Program-made: the position numbers and the translations under genes | Shown here: piece by piece, positions 29,229-39,734 of the stretch | Numbering within the stretch: position 1 is the first letter of the stretch | Layout of the letters: each line of letters opens with the position of its first letter | The notes under the pieces: generated by a model | What the model was told of the DNA's origin: nothing | What the model saw: the letters and a program-made list of their open reading frames with translations, nothing else | Database searches by the model: none | Assembly: GCF_036323735.1 (NCBI RefSeq) | Contig: NC_086037.1 | Location: 62,441,002 to 62,505,001, forward strand | Origin: Rattus norvegicus | Lineage: Eukaryota > Chordata > Mammalia > Rodentia > Muridae | DNA: 64,000 bases | Direction: 5' to 3'

Positions 29229-29530
29229 GAAGAGGAGGAGGAAGAGGAGTAGGAAGAGGAGGGGAGGAGGAAGAGGAGGAGGAAGAAGATGAAGAAGAGG
29301 AGGGAGAAGAGGAGGAGGAGGAAGAGGAGCAGGAAGAAAAGGAGGGGAGAGGAAGAGGAGAAACAAGAGGAGGAGGAAGAGGTGGAAGAGAAACAGGAAG
29401 AGGAGGGGGAGGAGGAAGAGGAGGAAGGAAAAGGAGGGGAGGAGAAAGAAGAGGAGGGGGAAGAGGAAGAGGAGGGGAGGAGGGAGAAGAGGAGGAGGAA
29501 GAGGAAGAAGGGGGGACGAGGAGAAGATGG
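29229..29530. repeat. GGA/GAA purine tract
   Basis: About 290 bp almost entirely G and A on the + strand (GAGGAGGAAGAG units), interrupted only by rare T or C such as GAGTAG and GAGCAG. The E/K-rich plus frame and S/P-rich minus frames are artefacts. Confidence 0.97.
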
Positions 29531-30160
29531 GGAGGCTGGGTCAGGAGCTGAGGCCTCTCTTGTTTCTGCAGCATCTGCAGACTGCAGCAAACCTCACCCT
29601 TGGAGAGCCATCCAGACTGTGTGGAGAAGGCAAATGTCTCTCAGTTACAAGAAGCACCAGGCCTGGTGTCCTGAGGGTTTACTGTGGTTGTAGATCTCAG
29701 AGCGACCTCTTTACTTGGCTTTATCATCCCTAAGTGAAACAAACCAAACCCACCCGGACCCAAAGGGGGGTCTGCTGCAGAGACATTTCGAGAATTCATC
29801 CGTAGGTGCATTTAAAACTAGATCTGGGCGAGAACATCCACTTACTACGCCACCCGGGAGAAGGTATGGAGATGCCCAAACCAGACCTCCCCTGTTTGTT
29901 TCCTTTCAAAATGTAAGATCTCTATATGCTTTTTCACAAGATGCTATCTTTTATGATATACTCCAGATATGTCCTCTCCCGTTTCGTGGCTCTTTGGTTG
30001 CATAATTATGAATTAGTTTCCATATGGAGTAGATGCTTCACGCTGTAGAGCAGGGCTTAGGCAGGCCTGAGGGCACTGGGCTCTCTCCCCCTGGCCTGTT
30101 GTCCCAGTTGTTCAGGAGGATCACGGGTTCAAGGCCTGCCTGGGCCACAGTGAGTTCAAA
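29531..30160. other. Intron 2 unique stretch
   Basis: No repeat landmark. An AT-rich zone at 29900-30035 follows the GC-richer left part. No exon recognised. Confidence 0.4.
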
Positions 30161-30161
30161 G

Positions 30162-30310
30162 CTGGGTGTGGTAGCTCACACCACATCTTTAACCTAGCAC
30201 TTGGTAAATGGAGGCAGGAGCATCTGACCAGCTCCATTCTTGAGGCAGCCTGGGCTACATAAGACCATTCTCCTCCTCCCCTCAAAATAAAACAAAACCA
30301 AGACCAACAA
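30162..30310 (+). repeat. B1-like SINE, diverged
   Basis: GCTGGGTGTGGTAGCTCAC, CTTTAACCTAGCACTTGG, AGGCAGCCTGGGCTACATAA and an A-rich end. Confidence 0.7.
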
Positions 30311-30404
30311 GAGACACGGTAAATGCAAGGCCAGTCTGGGCAGCCATATCAAGGTTGTCGCAAAATAGAAATTTTTAAGAAGTGTGTGTTGGGGCAGAGT
30401 CACA

Positions 30405-30590
30405 GCTTGTGCTGGTGAGATGGCTCAGTGGATAAAGGGACTGTTGTCAAATGTGACAATGTGGGTTGTGTGGTACCCACGTGTTGGGACAAGAGAACTA
30501 GTTTCCCCAGGGTGCCCTCTGACCTCCACTGGTATACCGTGGCATGCCTGGGTGCCACAGGCATGCACACAAAATAAATACTACAAAAGG
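30405..30590 (+). repeat. B2/B3-type SINE, sense
   Basis: GCTGGTGAGATGGCTCAGTG, GGTGCCCTCTGACCTCCAC and a CACACAAAATAAATACTAC tail. Confidence 0.65.
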
Positions 30591-31398
30591 GAGGAATGGC
30601 TGGGTTATGGGTCAGTGTTTGAGCACTTGCCTAGCATCCTTGTGATCCTAGAGCTAATCAGTGTGTAGGAAGAAAAGGAAAGTGAGTCAGGACCTGATTG
30701 GCTGCCTTAAACTCTTGGCCCTTCGGTTTAAGAGATTCTGTCCATGGGCTTGTTGTTCCCACCTGTAAAATGGGATGTTTTGATGCCCACCTGTGTGATG
30801 TCAGGAGGATTAGGGGAGTTTGATTGTCCCACCCACATCATGAGCTAGTGCTTGATATGTGACCCAAGGTGAGTAAGATGCTATTGAGTTCACAGCAGTA
30901 ACTCTCTAAAGCCCTCTCCCAGGAGAAGCCCATGCTTTAAGCCCTGGAACCTTTGACTGTCTTGCCCTACCTGGCTCTTTGCAGAGGGGATTATGCGACT
31001 GATCTTGGATGCCACAGTGATCCTGGGTGATGGAGCTAGGATGATGTAATCCCAAGGGTTCTTAGAAGTGGGAAGGTCAATGTCTGAGAGGGAGAAGCAG
31101 ATGGTATTTTGTTGGCTTTGAAGAAAGGGGCCACGAGCCAAGGAATGCAGGTGGTTTCTAAACACTGGAGGCATCACGGGAACTAATTTCTGAGCCTTCA
31201 CGGAGAACCGGTCGTGCTCAGAGCTGTGAGATGAAAAATTTGAATTGTCTTCACCCACTCGTTAGACCAGAACGGAAACTACTGTGTTCTCTTGACCAGT
31301 GCGGATAAGCCTTTCTCATTCTTATGAAGTCAAATAAAAATACAGCTAGGTCTTGCATATACCTCTCCCTCCCTACAAAACAGCATGGCGATTCAGTA
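30591..31398. other. Intron 2 unique stretch
   Basis: A short ID-like scrap at 30600-30650 (GGGTCAGTGTTTGAGCACTT), then unique DNA. The 122-residue minus frame (30890-31258) has no recognised domain. Confidence 0.4.
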
Positions 31399-31399
31399 G

Positions 31400-31535
31400 T
31401 GACCATTCCTGTACCTGTAATCCTAGCACTTGGGAAGCAGAGGCCGGAAGATCACTGAAAGTCTACATAGTATCAGACCAGCTGAGTCTAGATAGTACCA
31501 AGTCAGCCAGTGCTACATGGTAACATCCTGACTCC
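31400..31535 (+). repeat. B1-like SINE, diverged
   Basis: ACCTGTAATCCTAGCACTTG, GGAAGCAGAGGCCGGAAGAT and CAGCCAGTGCTACATGG. Confidence 0.7.
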
Positions 31536-31665
31536 TCAAAATGAAAGTTTAATCGACAACATGTTTTGTCTTTCAATTTAAAAACAACAACAACAAAACT
31601 CTGGCTAATATATAGCCCTCAAACATTGTTTATGTACACATCAGAAGCTTTAGTATTAAACCTTT

Positions 31666-31846
31666 TTAAAAAAGATTGATTTATTTATTATATATAAGTA
31701 CACTGTAGCGGTCTTCAGACACACCAGAAGAGGGCATCAGATCTCATTGCAGATGGTTGTGAGCCACCATGTGGTTGCTGGGAATTGAACTCAGGACCTC
31801 TGGAAGAGCAGTCAGTGCTCTTAACCACTGAGCCATCTCTCCAGCC
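31666..31846 (-). mobile_element. B2 SINE, antisense
   Basis: TTGATTTATTTATTATATAT, GTCTTCAGACACACCAGAAG and GAGCCATCTCTCCAGCC. GTATTAAACCTTTTT before and GTATTAAATCTTTTT after form a target-site duplication with one mismatch. Confidence 0.96.
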
Positions 31847-31866
31847 TGTATTAAATCTTTTTATGG

Positions 31867-31868
<2 letters not shown>

Positions 31869-31921
<53 letters not shown>
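31869..31921. repeat. (GT)n microsatellite
   Basis: About 26 uninterrupted GT units immediately after the B2 flank. Confidence 0.98.
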
Positions 31922-31924
<3 letters not shown>

Positions 31925-31989
31925 ACATGCATGCATAGAGGTCAGAGGACTTTGGGGGGTTTTCCTTAATTACTTTCTACTGTGTTTTC

Positions 31990-32183
31990 TTGAGGCAGAG
32001 TCTCTCACTGAACCTGGCTGATGCAGTTAGGCTGGTTGCCTGTGAGCTTCAGGGATTCTCCCTCTCCCTGGCAGGCGCAATCCAACCGCCACCCCCTCCC
32101 CCAACCCCCATGTGATGGTTATCTGAACTCGGGTACTTCACGATTTCGTGGCAAGCGCTCTACTCGTTGAGGCCTCTCCTGGC
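31990..32183 (-). repeat. RSINE1/B4-like SINE, antisense
   Basis: GAGGCAGAGTCTCTCACTGA, AGGCTGGTTGCCTGTGAGCT and GGCAAGCGCTCTACTCGTTG. A C-rich stretch at 32083-32109 may be a local expansion. Confidence 0.65.
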
Positions 32184-32860
32184 TCCTTAATACTTTAAAC
32201 ATATTTCCTTCAACAAATTCGTGTGCTAGACCTGGCCTGTCAATTTTTGGTAGCAAAAAATTTTCCTCGCTTCCGTCTTCCTCCCATGTTGATTTAAATA
32301 AATCTAGCTTTTAAAGTTCGTTTCTTAAACCAGCGTCTACTTTTTGGCTCATTATGTGATCCCATGTTTTCCTACATCAAATATTGTTTCTGGAAACTTT
32401 TTTTTGATAGCTAAAACTTAGGCAAATTCTCTGTGGTTTTCATTGGATAGGTTTCTAAACACAGCTGTGTGGTGGGCATGGGCAATGTGGTCAGTTTTCC
32501 TAAGGAGACTTGTACCTTCCGCCCCCCTCCTGCCTCATCATCCACCCTTGCCAGGGCGCAGGTTTCGGCTTCTAGAGGCCTGCAGTGGAGCAAACCATGC
32601 TTGCTGCAGTCAGGTGTTTGTTCTGGCCCAGGCCGTCAAACCTCAGGACTGAGCAGGCTCCTTTTGACTAGAGAGTTTCAGAGCCTACCTTAGCACCAGC
32701 TAGACAGTATGGAGGATGGGGAAACTTTGGAAACTTTCCTGTAGCTGAGGTGGCTGGCTCAGCCTTTCTTTCAATCCACATGTCAGGTCTGGGAAGCAGA
32801 TGCTTTTCCAGTCTCCTCAGGGTTAGAGATGTGGTTTGAGGGAACTCAGGACAGTCCTGA
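32184..32860. other. Intron 2 unique stretch
   Basis: No SINE landmark. Antiparallel frames at 32411-32693 have no recognised domain. Confidence 0.4.
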
Positions 32861-32868
32861 ATGTGTGT

Positions 32869-32909
<41 letters not shown>

Positions 32910-33119
32910 TATGTTTGTGTGAGTGTGTGTGAGTATATGAGTGTGTGTGAGAGTGTGTATGTATGTATGTGTATATGTGTGTGTGTGAGAGAGTTTGTGT
33001 GTATGTGTGTGTGTGAGTGTGTGTGTGAATGTGTGTATGTTTGTGTGAGTGTGTGTGAGTATATGAGTGTGTGTGAGTGTGTATGTATGTGCATATGTGT
33101 GTGAGTATGTGTGTGTGAG

Positions 33120-33157
<38 letters not shown>

Positions 33158-33163
33158 CATGTC
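32860..33163. repeat. GT-rich array
   Basis: About 300 bp of GTGTGT with GAGT, TATG and GTTTGTG interruptions. The segment around TGTATGTTTGTGTGAGTGTG recurs about 130 bp apart. Confidence 0.97.
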
Positions 33164-33299
33164 AACCTGCCATGGCACGTGGGAAGGGATTAGAAGGTGA
33201 CTTGGGTAATTTTTTCTCCCACCCTCTGTGATCAAACTCAGATCTTCAGGCTTAGTGGCAGACACCTTTACCTGCTGAGCCACATCACTGGCCCCTGGG

Positions 33300-33530
33300 G
33301 GTGAATTTTAGTTGTTAAGTTGACCTAACCTGGGACTACCTGGGAAGGGCATCAATCTCAGTGAGGGTTGGTCTGGGAAGGAAAGGGCTTCTCTGAAAGT
33401 GGGCCACACACAGTGGAGTGGGTGTAGCTTTGGCCTCGCTGGCTCACAGGAGAAGCTTGATAAATGTATGTTGTTAGATCACAGTCCCCCCAGCTCAGAC
33501 TAGAACATCTTCTCAAATTATCCTCCAACT
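33300..33530. repeat. Possible dispersed rodent repeat
   Basis: AAGTTGACCTAACCTGGGAC, CACCTGGGAAG-like spacing and ATCAATCTCAGTGAGGG resemble the family at 26226, but more diverged. Confidence 0.4.
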
Positions 33531-33574
33531 ACCACTGAATCTTTTTTTACATTTATTTAGCTTGTGCATTTGTA

Positions 33575-34041
33575 GGGGTGTGTGTATATATGTATGTGTG
33601 TGTATGTGAGTATGTGTATATATGTATGTATGTGTGTTATGTGTATATAGAAGTGTGTGTGATATGTAGGAGTGTAGTGTGTAAGTGTGTGTATGTAGGG
33701 GTGTGTGTATATTTAAGGATGTGTGTGTATATGTAGGTATGTGTGTATGTAAGTGTGTATGTAGGTGTATGTGTGTGTAGGCATGTCTGTAGGTATATGT
33801 GTGTGCATGTACATATATATGTTTGTGTGCGTATATGTAGGTGTGTGTGTATATGTGTTTGTAGGTATGTCTGTAAGTGTATATGTGTGTATATATGTGT
33901 ATAGGTATGTCTGTGTGAGTAGGTGTCTGTGTGTGTGCATATATATAGGTGCAGAGGTGCAGGTGTGTGTGTGTAGGCGCAGGTGTTTATGTGTGTGTGT
34001 GTTTATGTGTATGTGTGTGTCTGTATATGTGTGTGTGTGTG
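33575..34041. repeat. GT-rich array with GTAGGTGT modules
   Basis: About 465 bp of GTGTGTATATGTAGG-type units, alternating purine-pyrimidine for long stretches. It ends at an antisense B1. Confidence 0.96.
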
Positions 34042-34176
34042 TTTGAGACACAGTCTCTCTGTATAGTCCTGGCTATCTGGAACTCATTCTGTAGACCAGG
34101 CTGGCCTCAAACTTGGGGATCCACCTGCCTCTGCCTCCTGAGTGATGGGATCAAAGGTGTGTGCCACCACTGCCTG
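34042..34176 (-). mobile_element. B1 SINE, antisense
   Basis: TTTGAGACACAGTCTCTCTG, GACCAGGCTGGCCTCAAACT and GTGTGCCACCACTGCCTG. Its 3' tail end adjoins the GT array. Confidence 0.93.
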
Positions 34177-34577
34177 AAGCATCTGGTGGTGAGTCCAGAG
34201 GTCTGCAAACATGATCACAGTTAATTTTAGGACATTTTGAATCCTTTCCCCTTGGAATCCCTTAGCTCTGGTGTCACTTCTACCCAGTGTTGGTGACAAG
34301 GGTCTCTAACATGTTGTGTGTACCATGAACATTTCATATAAGGAAATCCTTCCTTGTGTGATCTTTTGCCCCTGGCCGCTTTGCTTTAGCACTGTGGTTC
34401 TGAAGCTCAACCCCACCATTGCATGCAGAAGCCCGAGGCAGGAGGCTCACAAGGGTCAGGCTTGTCTGGGCTTCAGAGTGAGTTCAAGGCCAGCCTGGAC
34501 AACTTAGTAAGATCCTATGTCAACCGTTATAAGGAGTGGGCAGGTTCAGTGAAAGACCTTGACTCCAAAGTAAAATT
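34177..34577. other. Intron 2, with B1 scrap
   Basis: Unique to about 34415. Then GCAGAAGCCCGAGGCAGGAG and GTTCAAGGCCAGCCTGGACA mark a truncated sense B1 (34420-34577). Confidence 0.55.
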
Positions 34578-34641
34578 CATACATACATACATACATACAT
34601 ACATACATACATACATGCATACATGCATACATACATACATA
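34578..34641. repeat. (ATAC)n microsatellite
   Basis: CATA tetranucleotide run with two CATGCATAC interruptions, following the B1 tail. Confidence 0.96.
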
Positions 34642-34774
34642 ATAAATAAGTGGGTAGGAGCTACTGAGGAACACATCCTAGGGTCAGTGTCTGGGTATCT
34701 GGTCTCCACACACATCTGAATGGGCAAGCACCTCCTACCTCCCAGCCCCACCCCCACTACACAGATACATTTAA

Positions 34775-34865
34775 AATGGGCGGGGATATAGCTCAGTGGT
34801 TAGAGTGCTTTCTTTCCTAGTATGTACTAAGCCATGGGTTCAGGCCTCAGTCCCTGCCACCCCAG
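34775..34865 (+). repeat. Old ID-like SINE
   Basis: GGGGATATAGCTCAGTGGTT retains the A box, and GGTTCAGGCCTCAGTCCC a decayed B box. Confidence 0.75.
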
Positions 34866-34904
34866 ATAATTTATTATATTACTTTTTTTGTTTTGTTTTG
34901 TTTT

Positions 34905-35058
34905 GTTTTTTGAGACAGGGTTTCTCTGGGTAACAGAGCCCTGGTTGTCCTGGACTCACTCTGTAGACCAGGCTGGCCTCAAACTCACAGAGATCCACCT
35001 GCCTCTGCCTCTGCCTCTGCCTCCTGAGTGCTGGGATTAAAGGCCTGTGCTACCACTG
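34905..35058 (-). mobile_element. B1 SINE, antisense
   Basis: TTTTGAGACAGGGTTTCTCT, GACCAGGCTGGCCTCAAACT and GTGCTGGGATTAAAGGCCTG. A CCTCTG hexamer is repeated within the body (34999-35022). The TTTTG repeats before it are its tail. Confidence 0.95.
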
Positions 35059-35309
35059 CTGTGTGGATAAAGGGTAAGGAGAGGGGCTAACAACCAGGCC
35101 CAGCTATTGTACAGTTTTTAAAACCAACAGTCTTTACAGCTAAACCACTGCTTACAGCAGGGGGATTCTGTTTTTATTTTAACCTTCTTGGGCCCCAGGG
35201 CGGCCATCTTTCACAGATGCGGTGCTCACAATGGAGTTGATGAGAATATTCTGGAAGTGTGAGCACAGAGCACATGGATATGAGCATGGCACAGTGGAGC
35301 ATGAGTTCT

Positions 35310-35460
35310 GGGCTGGGGAGATGACTCCATGGGTAAAAAGTGCTTGCTGCACAAGTGTGAGGACCTGAGTTCAAGTCCCCAGAATCCACTGGGCACCGTA
35401 ACCTGTAATCCCAGTATTTTGGGGATGAGAAGGGAAGTGACAAACCACAGGCATGCTAGC
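35310..35460 (+). repeat. B2/B3-type SINE, sense, diverged
   Basis: GGCTGGGGAGATGACTCCAT, GAGGACCTGAGTTCAAGTCC and TAACCTGTAATCCCAGTATT. Confidence 0.65.
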
Positions 35461-35639
35461 TTTTTTTTTTTTTTTTTCTTCTTCTCAGTATAGCTGAGAA
35501 CAAGAGACTCTCAAAGAGGGAAGGCCAGGACCAATGCCCGAGGTTGCCCTCTGACCTCTATACATGGTAGGTGGGGCAGATAGAGAGAGGGAGAGGATGT
35601 GAATTGAGAGTAACTCCATCCCTCTCTGGTTTCTTTTGT

Positions 35640-35850
35640 TTGATGCTGGGAATTAAGCTCAGAACCTTATATATGCTAGGCAGGGGCTTGGCTTCTAAGT
35701 TATAAGACACTCTTGCCCTACATCTGATCTTTAAGGGGACAATACCTCCCCCCCCCCCACAGACACACACATACACACACACACACACAGACACACACAC
35801 GTACACACACGTAGCTCTACCACTGAACTACACCCTCGGCCCCAACAGCG
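35640..35850 (-). repeat. ID/B4-like relic split by C- and CA-runs
   Basis: ATGCTGGGAATTAAGCTCAG and TATGCTAGGCAGGGG are followed by poly(C) (35750-35758) and (CA)n (35761-35810). GTAGCTCTACCACTGAACTA and CACCCTCGGCCCC then complete an antisense ID-like end. Confidence 0.55.
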
Positions 35851-36204
35851 GTGCAGTGTTTGCAGGTGCCAGCCTGCCTTTGTTTGCTCAATGAATGTTC
35901 AACTTCGGATATCACGGCGGAGGTGTGGCATAGAGTTCCCTTATTGCCAGGTCTGGTGTTTCAGCTCGGGGTATCTGTTTAGTGACCAATACAGACCTCA
36001 TTCCTATATGACCAAAGATGTCTACTTATTTCTTAAATGCCCCCACCCCCACCCCAAGTTCCTTTGCCTGCCATTTGATCAGCGTTCCTGAGAAGAGGGA
36101 GGAAAATGTCTTACAAGGACTAGGACATGAGTGTGCTTGAGGTAGGGAAGTACTTTGGAGGAGTTGATGGAGCAGCTGCCATGAGTTGACAGGCTTACCC
36201 CCGC
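35851..36204. other. Intron 2 unique stretch
   Basis: No repeat landmark; flanks the minisatellite on its left. Confidence 0.4.
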
Positions 36205-36470
36205 ACCTGTGACCTGGGCACCTGTGACCTGGGCCCCTGTGACCTGGGCCCCTGTCACCTGGGCCCCTGTCACCTGGGCCCCTGTCACCTGGGCACCTGT
36301 AACCTGGGCCCCTGTCACCTGGGCCCCTGTCACCTGGGCCCCTGTCACCTGGGCCTCTGTCACCTGGGCCCCTGTCACCTGGGCACCTGTGACCTGGGCC
36401 CCTGTGACCTGGGCCCCTGTCACCTGGGCCCCTGTCACCTGGGCCCCTGTCACCTGGGCCCCTGTAACTA
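36205..36470. repeat. 15-bp minisatellite, about 17.5 units
   Basis: Unit ACCTGGGCCCCTGTC with strict 15-base spacing and no indels; the ACCT core recurs every 15 bases from 36212 to 36452. One position varies: C in 11 units, G in 5, A in 2. The variant order A-type G, G, C, C, C, A in units 2-7 recurs in units 13-18, 165 bp downstream, which indicates a higher-order duplication. The array contains 15 exact CACCTG E-boxes and five TGACCT half-sites. The repetitive TWAPV (+) and VTGAQ (-) frames stay open because 15 is a multiple of 3; they are not taken as genes. Confidence 0.98.
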
Positions 36471-36684
36471 TGTGATATGTATGGATACTCTGGTGTAGTG
36501 TGTAGGCATCACCCCCAGCCTGCGATTCTCTTACCCATTTTACTGATCCATAGAGTGATCTTGAGGGACCCAACAAAGTCACCAGGCTCTCCGGGTAACT
36601 ACATCAGACAGTTGTCCCAGGTCACCTTGTGGTCCCAAACCTTTAGATTAAGAGCTAGAAAAGACAAGCTCCAGGTTGGGAAGG
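36471..36684. other. Intron 2 unique stretch
   Basis: Right flank of the minisatellite, without recognised feature. Confidence 0.4.
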
Positions 36685-36795
36685 AATGTTGACAAAACAC
36701 AGCTGACAAAGGATCTGTATCCAAAACAAGAGCTCGAAACTCAACAGAGGACAGATGACCCAATTAAAAGTGGGCCAAAGATCTGAACTCCCTTC
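36685..36795 (+). repeat. L1 ORF2-region fragment
   Basis: GACAAAGGATCTGTATCCAA, AACTCAACAGAGGACAGATG and CCCAATTAAAAGTGGGCCAA resemble the 3' part of rodent L1 ORF2. Short, dead fragment. Confidence 0.6.
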
Positions 36796-36916
36796 CTGCC
36801 CCCTTCCCCCTCCCTGCCTTTTTATCCTGTTGAAGCCATATGCTGCCACTTCTGGGCCAGCGATGTTTAGATGACCCCAGTGTAGGTCATGTGTGCAGTT
36901 TAAAAACCGCTAGTTA

Positions 36917-37009
36917 GGGTTGGGGATTTAGCTCAGCGGTAGAGCGCTTGCCTAGCAAGCGCAAGGCCCTGGGTTCGGTCCCCAGTTCTGAAAAAAAGAA
37001 AAAAAAAAG
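36917..37009 (+). mobile_element. ID SINE
   Basis: GGGTTGGGGATTTAGCTCAG to GGTCCCCAGTTCTG with a short A-rich tail. CTAGCAAGCGC subtype. I did not find a clear target-site duplication. Confidence 0.95.
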
Positions 37010-37109
37010 ACATAGTGAATGAAACTAAATATGTTACATTTAATTCACTATAACTAAAGTGCTATTTTAACATATGTACATAATTAATGAAGCATTAGAT
37101 TAAAAAGTA

Positions 37110-37312
37110 TTATTTTATAGGTGTGAGTGTTTTTCTTGTGTATGTGCACCCTGTGCGTGCCTGGTGCCTGCTGAGGTCAGAAGAGGGCATCAGATAGCCT
37201 AAGACTGTAGCTACAGATGGCTGTGAGCTATTATGTAGGTTTTGGGAATTAAACCAGGGACTTTGCAAGAGCAACAGGGGCTGATAATCAATGTCTCTAG
37301 CCCTGAGACATT
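37110..37312 (-). repeat. B3A-like SINE, antisense
   Basis: CTGGTGCCTGCTGAGGTCAG, GGGCATCAGATAGCCTAAG and TTTGGGAATTAAACCAGGG. Confidence 0.7.
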
Positions 37313-37319
37313 TAATTTT

Positions 37320-37498
37320 TTTAAAAAAAGAATTATTTATCTTATACATATGACTGTTTTGTCTGCATGTATGTCTGTGTGCCCATAGAGGTCAGAAGAT
37401 TCCCCTGGAACTGGAGTTATAGGTGGTTATGGTCCTACCATTTACACGCTGGGAATCAAACCCTGATCCTCTAACCACTGAGCCATCTCCCTGTCCCA
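37320..37498 (-). repeat. B3 SINE, antisense
   Basis: TTTGTCTGCATGTATGTCTG, GAACTGGAGTTATAGGTGGT and GAGCCATCTCCCTGTCCC. Confidence 0.75.
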
Positions 37499-37574
37499 TT
37501 AACATTTTACATAATTGTTTTGGGGGTCTAACTCTTCAAAATCCACTGATTTTGCTTATTTGTTTTTTGGGTTT

Positions 37575-37660
37575 TTTTTTTGAGTCAGGGGTCTAATTTT
37601 GTAACTCATGAAGGCCTGGAACTCAGTATCCTTCTTAGTGCTGGGATTACAGGCGGGCAT
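37575..37660 (-). repeat. B1-like scrap, antisense
   Basis: TTTTGAGTCAGGGGTCTAAT, GAAGGCCTGGAACTCAGTA and GTGCTGGGATTACAGGCGG; internally deleted. Confidence 0.6.
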
Positions 37661-37673
37661 TGTCACCCCTCTG

Positions 37674-37697
37674 TGTGTGCGTATGTATGTTTGTATG

Positions 37698-37736
<39 letters not shown>

Positions 37737-37970
37737 ATGTGTGTGTATGTGTACGTGTGTGTATGTGTGTGTATGTGTATGTGTGTATGTGTGTGTATGT
37801 GTGTCTATGTATGTATGTGTGTGTGTATGTGTGTGTATGTATGTGTGTATATGTTTGTGTGTGTATGTGTGTGTATGTGTGTATTTGTGTGTGTATTTGT
37901 GTGTGTATGTATGTGTGTATGTATGTATGTGTGTGTGTATGTATATGTGTGTGTGTGTATGTGTGCACTT
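37674..37970. repeat. GT/TATG-rich array
   Basis: About 295 bp of GTGTGTATGT variants; all cysteine/valine- and histidine/threonine-rich frames here are shadows. Confidence 0.97.
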
Positions 37971-37984
37971 GTGCTGATGTAAGC

Positions 37985-38127
37985 ATGCCTTAGTGTACAT
38001 TTGGAGGTCAGAGGATAACCTGAAGTGGTCAATTCTTTGCTTCTAGCAGTGGGTTTTACAGACGAAACTCAGGTTTGTCAGGTCTAGCTGCAAGTATCTT
38101 TTAGCCACTGAGCCATCTCACTGGCCC
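37985..38127 (-). repeat. B2-superfamily SINE relic, antisense
   Basis: TTGGAGGTCAGAGGATAACC, AATTCTTTGCTTCTAGCAG and GAGCCATCTCACTGGCCCC. Confidence 0.6.
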
Positions 38128-39537
38128 CGGTTTTACTGTTTAACCAGTGTCTCAGCACACTGCCTTCCTCTGCCCTTCCTTCTCTCCTTCTTTACACCAT
38201 TCACTTAACTATTGACTAACCATCACCACCAAGAAGCCTAGGAACTGACGGTCGGACTCATGGTGTTTACAGTGCGCCTTACCCTTCCTTGGTTGGTGAC
38301 AAGCAAGCAGACATTGTAAGTGTGTCATAGTGAAAACGAGGGTGATGGCTGGCTGCTGCTTTAGGGGGACCCTGGGGAGTTTTTTTTTTTTTTTTTTTTT
38401 TTTTACCTTTCTCAGGAAAAGCGTCAGCAGAGTGGTGGCACAGCGGTACCCACCTCATGTGCCGGTAGGAAAACCAGAGACCTGGTGTGGGAACCACTGG
38501 GCTCAGCCCTCCATCTGAGAATCTCCATGGTCAGGACCATCCTTAGAGGATGGTTTTGCTTCTCTGGGGTCCAGGGCAAGGCCAGTGTTCATGTCGGTCA
38601 CCCTGGAGGAGAATGTGTCCTTGGGTCTAGGAACAAATTGGGAATGGTATCAATTTTCTTGTGCATCCTAGCAAAAACCCATCAAATAACAGGCTCAGAA
38701 CAGCCCCTCCGTGGCCAAGGATTTCAGGAGGGCTCAGTGGGCAGATGTGTCTGTGTCTTCACTGGTGTTAGCTGAAGGCCCTCACCCAGACACAGTCTGC
38801 TGAAGGCTGGGGCGGAGGATACGTGACAATAGAAACCGTGGGTCATTCTGCCGTGTCCTCTCAGGCAAACCAGCCACAGGGATGGTTGTCATGGTGGAGA
38901 CCATGGTAGCCAGGAGCAGCTAACCAGGGCTTGATTTTACTGTTTTAGGGCTGTCTAGAAGACAGTGCTTAGGACCTTTGTGATGGGAGGGTGTGTGTGG
39001 TGGGGGACTGGGAACCCGGTACTGATCAGTAGTGGTAGCTGGAATATCTTGTTCTTTACATGGTCTCTGCCTTTGCAGCCGTCCAGTGGGCTTTCTCAAA
39101 TGGCCGGGGCAAGACCCTGTGCTCCTAGGGAGTAGACAGTAGACAGAGGGCCTGAAGCTTTCTTGAGGTTTGGGCTCTGAGTTATAGTTTCGCTTTTGTC
39201 TTGTCCTCTGAGTGGCGAAAGTGGGTCGCAAAATCGAGGAGAGCACAAATTGAGGAGTTTTGGTGGTGTACATAAGGAGGTAGCAGCCATGTCCTTTGTG
39301 TTTCAGTGGCTCACGGTGGCCTCCTTGTCCACTGCTGACCTGGGAGTTGCTATTTATCCCCATCTCGTGGGGCTTTGAAGTGGTTTTGGATCCAGTGTCA
39401 GGTTTTTTGTTTTTTGTTTTGTTTTGGTTTTGCCTCGGTAAACAAGCTGCTCAGAAGTTTCCAGGCCTCAACCTGTCCTTCAAGACACTGATGCCATATG
39501 TGGAGCATCAGAGAAGGCACCATGAATCTTCTCTCAT
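38128..39537. other. Intron 2, largely unique
   Basis: Mostly single-copy. A run of about 24 T's at 38381-38404 has no SINE body beside it that I recognise. The 147-residue minus frame (38920-39363) has no recognised domain, and no exon with paired splice sites was found. Confidence 0.4.
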
Positions 39538-39538
39538 T

Positions 39539-39690
39539 ACTTTTTTTTTTTTTTTTTTTTTTACATTTTGTTATAATATAGTTTGAGTATATACCCCTTG
39601 TTCCCTTATTCCTTCCAGATCCTCCTTACCTCCTACCCACCCAACTTTATGTTCTTTCTCTCCCTCTTTGAAACAAACACAATGTGCTTC
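39539..39690 (-). repeat. L1 3'-end fragment, antisense
   Basis: A T-run (39539-39562) followed by CCTTCCAGATCCTCCTTACC and CCCAACTTTATGTTCTTTCT resembles the reverse complement of a rodent L1 3' region. Confidence 0.55.
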
Positions 39691-39734
39691 TTTTTTATTT
39701 TTTTTATTTTTATTTATTTTTTTTTTTTTTTAGC

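Noticed and set aside
29128..29693. Glu/Lys-rich plus frame and Ser/Pro-rich minus frames resembling acidic or proline-rich proteins
   Set aside because: Explained by the GGA/GAA purine tract.
36205..36470. Regularly spaced repeats suggesting a CRISPR-like array
   Set aside because: Units are directly contiguous with no spacers, in a rodent intron; it is a minisatellite.
36079..36582. 167-codon VTGAQ-repeat frame (minus) and 88-codon TWAPV-repeat frame (plus)
   Set aside because: A 15-bp unit is automatically open in frame; both strands are open over the same array and neither has a plausible flank.
38381..38404. T-run suggesting an antisense processed pseudogene
   Set aside because: The sequence to its right does not match any gene or SINE I can identify, and no target-site duplication was seen.
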